Shown here one piece after another: positions 10,872 through 20,408 of a stretch of 64,000 bases of DNA (position 1 is its first letter; every line of letters begins with the position of its first letter). The notes beneath the pieces were generated by a model. The model had not been told where the DNA came from, made no database searches, and saw only the letters and a program-made list of their open reading frames with translations. Source of the stretch: Mortierella sp. BCC40632 (Eukaryota; Mortierellomycota; Mortierellomycetes; Mortierellales; Mortierellaceae); contig WAEK01000003.1 in NCBI GenBank assembly GCA_011634665.1, positions 2,698,001 to 2,762,000 on the forward strand. The letters are read 5' to 3'. The position numbers were made by a program, and so were the translations under genes.

Positions 10872-13800
10872 CTAGAAACGCTTTTGACCTTTGTGGTTCT
10901 TCCTCCGAGATGGCTTTCCTGCAAAGTCGTATTCCTCATCCTCTTCAAACCTATCTTCGCTGGTCTTTGACCTCGTTCTTGACCTAATCTTCTCCCTGGC
11001 AGCCTTCTCTACATCTCTTTCGTTGAATGGTGATCTGGCTGCTTCCTCCTTTCGTCCCTTTTTCAATCGTCGTTCAATCGCCTTTTCTCTCTTCTTGGCC
11101 CTTTCTCTCGCCAAGGCAACCTCAATCAAATCCTCGCATCGCACTTTGAGCTTTGCAGCATCACTCTCAAGACCTCCTGTCAACACATGTGGGAATCGTG
11201 TGCTATTCACAATGAAAGTTACCACGGTCGTGTTAGAAGATCAGCCAACCCTATACCTAGTCAGGATAGGAACCACTGACACAAAGAATAAAGCTTACCT
11301 CAGCCAGAGATAAAGCATGATGGTACGATGAGAAGACTCGAGTCCTTTGAGATCCAAGACAGCTTCGCCCTTTGAGCCCTGCTCTGGAAGCACCACAAGC
11401 TCCTCGATTGGAAGTGGGCGAGCAAAGCTCACAGCTAAAGCAATCTTACGAGCTGCCTGGACAACTATCTCGTTGCGAATTTGAATTGGTGCTGAGATAA
11501 AAGAGATCCTTTCTCGAATAGTCATTTTAACCTTGTCTATAATCTCGGCCGCTCCCTAGATAACCGGATGCGAGGTCAACAGAAGGAGTGAGAAAGAGAG
11601 TTAGCTCCTGCTCTTTACTCTTTCTGTGAGCAGTTGAGAAACACCTTTCCGGTGTCATTGCCTGGAAACTTACAACCATGTTACGGAAGAGTGCTGGGAA
11701 GAAATTGTCCGAATTTCGAGACATTCGGTCAAATGTCATCAAGATTTGCGAGAAGGGTACACCTGGCATCAAGATAGCAAACTGCTCCAGCATCTCGGCT
11801 GTTGGCTGGAGAGCAGCGCGCTATTCGAGAAAAATAGAATAAAACAGAGTTGTCATTAGCAGAAACCAATAGATCAGTCAACGCTATTGATCAACTCCAG
11901 CACTCTCAGTTCCAAACAGCCTCAATAGACAGAGTTATCGAAATGTCCATCGACTTACAGGCAAATTTGTCATTGGCGCCGCCAGAGCTCGCCTGAGCGC
12001 AGGGATATCGCCCTGCATCAGTGTCGTAGCCTTTCCAACAGCATAATCGGTACCAAACCGTCCTGCACGACCTGCAATCTGTTTAAGCTGAGTTAGGCTG
12101 AGAGAACGAATGACTTTGCCGTCAAACTTTTCGACCGACTCAAAAATTACTCTCCGAATGTTTCTATCCGATAGTGGGTACAAAGGAATGTTAGCTCATC
12201 GGCATTACTTTCAGAGAACAATAAGATCCATGAAGCTGTACTATATCCAAAGAATATGACAACAAACTTACAAGTTCAGACCCATGCCAATGGCGTCACT
12301 AGCAACAAGAACATCATATCCGCTATCAGGAGCATTAAAGAGCTTGGCTTGAGCCGAGCGACTCTCCGGGGGTAAATTTCCATAGGCGACTGCACACAAT
12401 AATCCAGTCTCAGCCTCGATCGCCTTCTTGAGCATAAAAATATTGTTTCTCGAAAAAGTAACCACACAGTCTCCCTTTTGAATCTTGGATAGATCACCTC
12501 GGAGACTCTCCTCCTGAAGTTCCAGTTGACTGAGACGGTTGTATTGTTGAACTTCTACCTCTTCACTGGCAAGTGCACAAATGTTCTTAACCAGTTCGAC
12601 AACGGTGGGCTCGCCGCACAGATGAATCTCCTGAGCAGGCAAGCCGAGCAATGCGTGGACCCATGCCCAGCCTCGGTCAGGATCGGCTAACATCTGAATC
12701 TCATCTACAACCGCTACTTCAATTTGGCGATTCAAATCTACCATCTCAACTGTAGATGAGACCACTTTGGCATCCCGAGGGCGTGGATTGCCATCCGAGT
12801 CATAGACACCATAGCGCCTCTCTTCTCCAGTGACCAGGTTGCAGGGTGTTCCGCTCTGATTCATCTTGTCAAAGACCTCATGAGCCAGTAGTCGCAAAGG
12901 TGAAAGGTACGCGCCCGACTCTGCCTCCTGTAATCTCTTCAGTGCATTATATGTCTTTCCTGAGTTGGTCGGTCCTACATGCATAATAATTCTCCTAGAA
13001 AACAAAAACGAAAAGAGGAGAGAGAGATTCTGTTAGAACTGGAACCAGGCTGAAGGAAGAAAACTAGTATTGACAAGATACTTGCCTTTTCATCAAACGA
13101 GCTTTCGAATTCCATTCTGCGGGGAAGCGAAGATCTGAAATTTCGCGAAGTCTACCCATCAGGAATTTGGTCGCTTCAGGTAGCTCATTCTCATAGTGGA
13201 CACAGAAGGCATTCCAGAGAGCTCTCTCTAGGCTAGGTGCAACCGCTTCTTCTTTAGTGACACCCATAGACTTGAAGGTCATTCCCGGCTCGAGCGAGTT
13301 CGCAGCCATCTTGGCGATTTCATCTCTGCTCACCTCGGATATCTCTCCACGCAAGACTTGCTCAGCAAACTTTCCAACTAGATTATCGGCAAGCTCCTGC
13401 GGTGTTCCCAAGATAACGAGTTGTTGTGGCATCTGGCCCGGCTGCTTAAACCTTTCGATGGCCTTGCGTGTTGCTTTCATGTGTTGTCAGATATTGGTCG
13501 TTGCAAGTACAGCAAGGAAGTTCACCTGGTTAGAAATGATAGCAATATCAGCCTCATACCTGCATTCACTGACTATACTACTCTCTTTCGCCTCGGGTTG
13601 TCTTTCTTACCTGTGGTTTCCCAAGCGCCTGTAAACTCCTGACCGCCAAATCGTCTTGAGAAAGTTTCGATGCCGGAATCGTAGTCATGTCTCCTGTGAG
13701 GTGCGTCTCGTGATGGCTGAGCAAGGGTATGACGGAGACGGAGCACGCCTGACAATCGAAGGAGAGAGAGTTCGCCGACTTTGATAGGATGGGCGGAAGG

Positions 13801-13920
13801 TAAACGTCCAGGTACTGGGGTTCGAAACGAGGAGGCTGTTTTCCCAGTCCATGCCAGCCGTCCAACGAACATGGTATTTAGCGACCTCCCCGTTGAGGCA
13901 AGGGTCAGCATTCCAGTCAT
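10872..13920 (-). CDS. SUV3: Mitochondrial ATP-dependent RNA helicase Suv3
   Basis: Superfamily 2 (Ski2-like) helicase of the mitochondrial RNA degradosome. Seven exons: 13920-13611, 13473-13086, 12994-12272, 12163-11959, 11820-11674, 11555-11299 and 11202-10872, giving 786 residues. Walker A GPTNSGKT is at 240-247, the DEIQ box at 330-333, motif V SDAIGMGLNL spans an exon junction, and motif VI is QIAGRAGRFG near residue 505. Exon 6 carries the helical C-terminal region and exon 7 the RFPHVL segment plus a basic tail. The N-terminus (LASTGRSLNT, Arg/Ser-rich, few acids) fits a mitochondrial targeting peptide; M1 at 13920 or the Met at 13911 could start it. Intron 2 uses a GC-AG pair (donor GCAAGT at 13085); only that choice gives the right phase and restores KRRIIMHVGPTNSGKT. 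The intron 1 acceptor (13475-13474) is chosen by phase and by a CTGAC branch-like motif, so residues 100-110 are the weakest part. Confidence 0.93.
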
Positions 13921-14079
13921 GGTAAAGTGTTTTGCGGCACCCGAGATGCAATGCTTGGTCGTTGGAATGAACAAAAAAAAGGATCCGCTCTACTTGGTGT
14001 TTATTCAAGTATTGCTATATTGGGGTCTGGACAGTCACAGGCAGTGACAAAAAAAAAGAAAAAAGAAAAAAGAAAAAAG

Positions 14080-14121
<42 letters not shown>

Positions 14122-14451
14122 TATCTGCTCTGGCTCTGGATCCTAGATTAACGGATAGATCTACACAAAGTACGATCCATTGCCGTCGACCAAGGTCAAG
14201 TCTATAGACAAAGAACAAGAAGCAGGATGGCAAAGCTGTAGACCAGCATTGACGCACGTCCGCCAAGTTCTCGAGTGGCTTTTGAGGCAAGCAGTCATTT
14301 TGATCGAGCCACCAAGACCTCAGAGAACTCTCTTTTTTTCCCCATTCCTCCAGCCTCTTCTCTCCTCCTCCTCTCCTCCCCCTCCCCATTCCTCGCTTGC
14401 CGTCGACATTTGGTTTCTCATTCCCCCTGAGTATAGAATCACAGTTGCATC
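13921..14451. other. Divergent promoter region SUV3 / THR4
   Basis: About 530 bp separate two divergent start codons. It holds an A-rich block at 14049-14119 and a CT-rich tract at 14330-14400 before the threonine synthase ATG. A shared promoter is likely from the arrangement; no specific site was recognised. Confidence 0.6.
14049..14119. repeat. Poly-A / A(n)G tract
   Basis: Interrupted A-runs (several AAAAAAG units) pass into an uninterrupted run of about 38 A. Confidence 0.95.
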
Positions 14452-16534
14452 ATGAAGTACAAATCCACCCGCGGCAAGGCCACCAACTACACCTTCGAGC
14501 AGGCCGTCCTCGCTGGCCTCTCACCCGACGGCGGTCTCTTCATTCCAGAGTCGATCCCTCACGCCCCCGCCGACTTTTTGACAAAGTGGGCCAACCTCTC
14601 GTTCGAGGACCTTGCGCTCGAGGTTCTTTCGCTCTACATTGACGAGGCTGAGATCCCTCGCAACGATCTCAAGGGTCTGATCGACCGATCCTATGCCACC
14701 TTCCGCCACCGGGAGATCACCCCTCTCCACAAGATCAAGGACGGTCTCTACATTCTCGAGCTCTTCCACGGACCAACGTTCGCCTTCAAGGACGTTGCCC
14801 TCCAGTTTGTTGGTAACTTGTTCGAGTACTTCTTGAAGCGCAAGAACGCCGGCATCCAGAACCCTGCTGATCGCCACAAGATCACCGTTGTCGGTGCTAC
14901 CAGCGGCGACACTGGAAGGTAAGGGATCGGTGGGAGCGACAGCGACCCTGTGGAACCCCGTATCTTGGGAGAGCAGGGACGTACGATGTCCGTATCTATG
15001 ACTCTTAATTTTTGTGGGTTTCGTCCGTCCCTGCCGCTCCCTTGGGGGAGAGCGAAAAGGACGATTTTATTATCGTTCTCTCTCTTCATGGAATCGACTT
15101 GGCCCGTTGGAGCGCCGACATTAAGCGATGAGTAATAACCTTAAATACTCTTCTTCTTCTTCCTGTGTCATCGCTTTCGCTTTGCCCTTCTGTCTTTTTT
15201 TTCTTGTCTGCATGGACCACTCTTCCTCACCCTGGGATCTACCCTATCCTTGGATCTTATTACCGTTAACCCTCTACAACCCTCAACAACAACAACAACA
15301 ACAACTTCAGTGCTGCCATCTATGGTCTCCGCAACAAGCAGGATCTTGAAGTCTTTATCCTCTTCCCCACTGGCCGTGTCAGCCCTATCCAGGAGGCCCA
15401 GATGACAACGGTCCTTGATAAGAATGTCCACAACATCTCTGTCGGCGGTACCTTTGATGACTGCCAGGACATCCTCAAGGGTCTCTTTGCCAACAAGGAC
15501 TTCATGAGCAAATACAACCTCGGCGCCGTCAATTCGATCAATTGGGCCCGTATCCTCGCCCAGACTGTCTACTACTTCCACTCGTACTTTACACTCCTCC
15601 GGTCGCTCAACATTGTTCCTGGATCGGCTGAGGCTCAAAAGGTACAGGTGACTTACTCCGTCCCCACGGGTAACTTTGGAGATATCTTGGCTGGATACTA
15701 TGCCAACCAGATGGGTCTCCCTGCCTCCAAGCTTCTCGTCGCCACAAACGCCAACGATATTCTTTACAGATTCTTCCGCTCCGGTGTCTATGAGAAGATT
15801 GTTGGTGCAGATGGTGGTGTTCACGAGACTCTCAGTCCTGCCATGGATATTGTCGTCAGCTCCAACTTTGAGCGTTTGTTGTTCTATCTTGCCCGAGCCG
15901 CTGCTGTTGACTCGTCTGTACCAGAGGCCGAGAAGGACGCCAAGGCTGGAGAGTTGGTGAACACATGGATGATCGAGTTGAAGCAGACGGGACGGTTCGA
16001 CACTGGAGCCCAAGTTCTGGCCGAAGCCAAGAAGATCTTTGATGCTGGACATGTTTCCGATGACGAGGTGAGATTTTCTTTCTTTCTTTTTTCCCATTCC
16101 TCTTCCCCGCTTGCTCAATGAATGTTATGAAGGATAGTGGCTCACTAGGATTCTATTTATTTATTTATTTTATCCCTCTCGAATCATAGACGTGTGCGAC
16201 CATCCGTGCCTATTGCCACCCCACAGATGCCTCTCAGGCGTCCTATGTCATGGACCCTCATACCGCTGTTGGTGTCACGGCTGCCAACATTGTCATCCCC
16301 AACACTTCCAACCAGAACGTTGTCATCTCCCTCTCGACAGCACATCCCGCCAAGTTCTCAGAAGCTGTTGAGCGTGCATTAAAGGACCAGGAAGGCGTCA
16401 ACTTTGATGAGTTCTTCAAGACGGTCTTGCCCAAGGAGTTTGAAGGCCTGACAACCGCCGAGCGCCGGGTCACCACCATCCCCCGTGCTGAGGAAGCCCT
16501 TGTGATCGAGGTCATTGAGAAGGAATTGAACTAG
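14452..16534 (+). CDS. THR4: Threonine synthase
   Basis: PLP enzyme converting O-phosphohomoserine to threonine, the last step of threonine synthesis. Three exons (14452-14918, 15311-16067, 16190-16534) join in frame to 522 residues, close to the roughly 514 of the yeast enzyme. The N-terminal signature is STRGKATNYTFEQAVLAGL, followed by PDGGLF. The PLP lysine is K113 in TFAFKDVALQF. The glycine-rich phosphate loop GATSGDTG crosses the first junction into SAAIYGLRN. The conserved FDDCQ and VPTGNFGD segments follow. Intron 1 (392 bp) is long for this window and ends in a (CAA)n run next to its acceptor. The ATG at 14452 gives the family N-terminus MKYKSTRG. Confidence 0.97.
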
Positions 16535-16898
16535 AGTGATACATATATATATAGCCAATAACAACACTCTCTCTTCCTTCAGATGACTATGTCTCTGGTA
16601 TTGTCACTTTTTTTTTTTTTGTTTGTTCTTTGGATTTTATAATGCTTTCCGTGTCTCTCTTTTTCGCCTTTAAGTCTCCAGGCCTGTGGACAATTGGAAC
16701 TTATATTCCAGCACGATTTTGGTCGTGGGTGTCGAATAGGAAAGTATTTTCAAGTCGCTTTTTACTTCAAACGATCCTTACCCTGAACAATGCAAGAGGA
16801 GAAAGTGATTCTGAGATGAGTGTGACTACACGTGTAACCAAAAAGAAAGAACCTGTGCAAGCTGCTCAGTTTTATTACCTCTTTTTCTTTTTGAGGGT

Positions 16899-16938
<40 letters not shown>

Positions 16939-16978
16939 TCCGGTGCCTCAGACTCTTTCGGCCAAAACTACCACCTAG

Positions 16979-17031
<53 letters not shown>

Positions 17032-17701
17032 TATATATACGACATCCAATCTCAGCGGAACCTAGGCTCGTATACCCAACCATCCTCTTTGTATATGCAT
17101 GCCTCTCGACAAACAGCGCTTCTAGCTGGAGGATTCGCAAAAAAAAACTAGAGTGACGAAAAAGGACATCGATGCAAGAGACGCATGTATTTTGAGGGAT
17201 ATAAGAGTAAGGTGACAATACAGATAATGAGTAACAGGCAAGACCCTTTATCTGCATTGTGCAGCGCAATGTATGTGTTGGCATCATACACCCATATCCC
17301 TCAAAATGCACACAATCTCCTTTTTCATCACTCACTAGAATTTTTTGCGAATCTTCTTCCAGCAGGAATTCTCATCCCCCCATATCCTGAATTTTACTGG
17401 GGGTGAGAATGGTGGCAAAAAAGAAAGAGCGTGAGAAACAAACGAAAAAGTAGGATCGAAGGAAACCGTGGGAGCGGCAAGGACAATGGAAGAGAGAAGG
17501 AGATGTGGAGAGAGTACACAGGCAACTGCCGCAGCCCCTCTTCATCATTTCTTTACCACAATCCATCACACTCATCGTTGCCCATTACTTTTCTTTTTCA
17601 TTGTTCTCATCATTGCCTTCGCTTTGCTCTCTCTCTCTCACACACACACTCTACGCAAGGCAATCTTTCATTTCCATAACTCGTCCTTCAGAAGCGCAAG
17701 T
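16535..17701. other. Intergenic region with poly-A and CT tracts
   Basis: A 35-base A-run is at 16900-16934 and a (CT)20 tract at 16982-17021. No gene seen; a CT/CA-rich stretch before 17702 resembles the leaders of other genes in this window. Confidence 0.6.
16900..17021. repeat. Poly-A run and (CT)n microsatellite
   Basis: A-run at 16900-16934 and perfect CT dinucleotides at 16982-17021, about 50 bp apart. Confidence 0.95.
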
Positions 17702-19295
17702 ATGGCGTTCTTCGGCACGACCGATCATCCCAGCATCTTTGGACGCATTTCTGGTCATAAGCAACCTGTGGATTGTAGGGAATGTGTTATTCAAGGATGA
17801 CCTTGAGAATGGTTTACGTGCATGTGCTGTCAAAGAACTTAACATTTCGGAGACGGAGTTTGCAGCTGTTGTTGCACCTTTATTAGATATGGTAGAAACC
17901 GCCGCCAAGACAGACACGGGCGTAGAAAAGCAAAGTGCTAATAACGAAGATATACTCGATTCAGGCTGCGCAAAGCTCAGAGCCTCATTGCCGCTCCATG
18001 GACGCTCTTAAAACAATGTAAGTGATTGTCAGTGAGTAAAGTGTTATTCAGGCAGTTGCCTCCAACCATAGTATTAATATTAGATTGCACTGTAGCCTTA
18101 AGCATGCAGAACGACCTTTGTTTGGCAGAACTAAGGATGCATCTGAGGGTGATGCTGTCAGTCTATGGTCAGCCATATTCAGAAAACAGCTGCCAGCGAC
18201 AGCCTGTTTGGCATTGAACCTGTAAGTGATTTGATGGCTGTCTTGCCAAAGACTTCTACGGAGCCTAATCTGATCTCGATTGCCTCATGGTCTTTTTTTT
18301 TTTTTTTTTTTTTTTTATAGTGGTGACAGTGTTTCTCAATAGTCGGATGACATCCGAATTTTGAGCTGGTGAGCAAGGCAGCTGCCAGACAATCGAACAT
18401 ACACCTTTTCGAAATCTTTGACATCATCACAGGAACGTGGAGATGCGATTTGATTATGACCGTAGGAGACCTCGAGGTTGCCAATTTCGAACTTAAAAAG
18501 AGGAAGTGTACCGATATCAAAGACAACATCCAACTTCGCTGGACCATCAAAGCGATGAAGTCAATTGGCACGGTACTGAGAGACTATGAACTGGACTGCC
18601 CGCCGGTTTGTCGCATGTGAGGTAAGGCTAGGCCACATCAGAGTTATCTTTGTCCTGTGTGCGCTGTTGTTTATCAACCTTGGTGGCATCCATCAATTGT
18701 CAGTAGGGTTAGAACGACAGTATTTTCGATGAAAAAACTAGATGGCATTTGGGTTGCCGATCCCGCTTGTGACAAAATCATTCTACCTCACACAGAGGCC
18801 GAGATATTGGACTTCACGAAAAACGACATACATCGTCTGTTCAATCTTTTGGTAGGGAATAGAGCTTTTTGTAGTCTCGCAAAACATAAACATTCGCATT
18901 TGCTCAGCTCTAAAAGGTTTTCGCTGTATTTTTGTAAAGTGCTGGTATCTTTATTTTTTGTGTGTGCGTCTGTGCGTTTGACTGTGCCCACTTACCCGTG
19001 TGCAGACATGTCCACGTTTATAAAATAGCTTTTATACGATCGGTACTCACAAGACGTACTTGTCAAGAAAGCGGAGTACGAGTGTAAGCTTCACAGGAGC
19101 AATACGATCTGCCTTCTACAGCCATCCAAAGTTAACGAGTCGTTGGACGCTGAGTGTGGCCTTCTTGTCTTGGACTCCCCTGCTAAACAGGCTGGAAGAC
19201 GAAAGTCCATTGTGGAGCAACTGGAAGACGATGAGCTCCTTAGTCTGAAATCGCCATCTGATCGAGACTTTTTTGCTCTAAAAGAGAAAAGATGA
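17702..19295 (+). pseudogene. Decayed multi-exon gene with PD-(D/E)XK-like core
   Basis: Coding-like segments follow one another with good splice signals but broken frames. The start MAFFGTTDHPSIFGRISG (17702) is open to a stop near 17796, and the reading continues in another frame (DDLENGLRACAVKELNIS) to a stop at 18009. Exon 18052-18221 encodes GDAVSLWSAIFRKQLPATA. The next exon from 18321 reads LGDSVSQ, then a TAG at 18340, then a frame change near 18360. Frames are intact from there: 18374-18616, 18704-18851 and 19029-19295, with phase-matched GT-AG introns and a terminal TGA. The core WRCDLIMTV...NFELKKRK looks like the Asp and Glu-x-Lys of a PD-(D/E)XK nuclease fold. I recall similar expanded uncharacterised families in Mortierella-like fungi but cannot check. 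An acceptor at 18373 would bypass the TAG in frame, so a working transcript is not excluded. Confidence 0.5.
18293..18316. repeat. Poly-T tract in an intron
   Basis: A run of about 24 T immediately before an ATAG acceptor in the decayed gene. Confidence 0.9.
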
Positions 19296-19888
19296 TATGG
19301 ACATCAATAGGGGTTTCAAACTTGAGAATTCTTCAAATGCGGTGTCCCCAATTAAACGTTTATAATGCAATGCCCTCGAGGCACTTTTTTTCATGTCATG
19401 CATGATGTCACAGACCCCCACCTCTCTTTTCCCTATCCTTTCCTTCTCTTTCCTTTTCATACTTCCTTTCCTTTTTTTTTTTTTTTGTCTTGAACACCTC
19501 ATCTACTTCCTCTACAAAGATACTAATGCCATCACACAAGTCCAGTCACTGGAAAATCTTCTCAGATTTGGATCTCCTAAAGACTTTAAGTTGGCTGGAT
19601 GGTGACGAAGAGTTAGCAACAGAAACAGCAGAAATGCCACTTATGATTTCGTCCCATCGATTCCTTCCCCATAGCCAAAAACAACGTCGGGACTCGTATT
19701 ACTTTTTTTTCCGTATTCCCTAACCTATCCAACAATGACTTTCGAGCAATATTCAGGACAACGAAAGAGGCCTTTTACTGCGTTTTAGGCCTGATTAGAG
19801 ACAACCCAGCTTTCATAGCGACTCAAATGTGTCCTCAAACAAACTCCACAATTCAACTTGCGGTTACTCTATCACGATTTGGCGGGTC

Positions 19889-20052
19889 AAAGGAATTCTG
19901 ACACCCCTCGTCAAAAAAAATTCTGCTCCCCGTTAGAATTCCTTTTCTCGTTGACGGGGGAGTCATTGGACAATTGACGCTGATGGGGGAGTCAATATTT
20001 CAGGTAAAGGGGAGTGTAACGGGGGAGTATCCGAAATTTTGACGGAGGATGA
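19889..20052. repeat. Inverted repeat plus GACGGGGGAGTCA-like motif cluster
   Basis: An 11-bp perfect inverted repeat, AAAGGAATTCT (19889-19899) and AGAATTCCTTT (19935-19945), flanks 35 bp. A motif close to TTGACGGGGGAGTCA recurs at 19951-19965, 19980-19994, about 20004, 20016-20030 and 20037-20052. One copy is inverted at 19899-19914. This looks like a remnant of a transposon end or a protein-binding array; neither is proven. Confidence 0.7.
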
Positions 20053-20236
20053 TCTCTGTATGCACTATTCTTGGTGAGAATCGCTTAAAGTAAAGCGACC
20101 ATAAAATATCTCCTGAACGATTTTGATGGTAGACGAACCGCTGACACACACTATCAATGAAAAACCACCAAGTTGCTAAGAGAATAGATGGCGGGCACCT
20201 TCCTTTCTCATTTTCTTCGTACCTTTCCCTGCGACA

Positions 20237-20267
<31 letters not shown>
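20237..20267. repeat. T(15)A(16) palindromic junction
   Basis: Homopolymer T passes directly into homopolymer A about 140 bp beyond the HMG-CoA reductase stop codon. Confidence 0.9.
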
Positions 20268-20408
20268 GAAAAAAGAGAAAGAGAATGGTTTTTTAACCAC
20301 TGTTTTGCGCCAGCTCTTTATGAGGTGTTAGTCTATGAGGCAGTCGTCATTTTCGTCCTCATCACTGGAAGGCATCCTCCTCTCCACTACACCACCGCTA
20401 CCTCCTCA

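Larger units (their letters stand above)
19296..20408. other. Repeat-bearing intergenic region
   Basis: Between the decayed gene and the 3' end of the HMG-CoA reductase gene. Holds the G-rich repeat cluster (19889-20052) and a T(15)A(16) junction (20237-20267). The ORF at 19490-19723 is partly simple sequence and has no recognisable domain. Confidence 0.6.

Noticed and set aside
15168..16118. 316-residue minus-strand ORF
   Set aside because: Antisense shadow of threonine synthase exon 2 and its intron; no domain.
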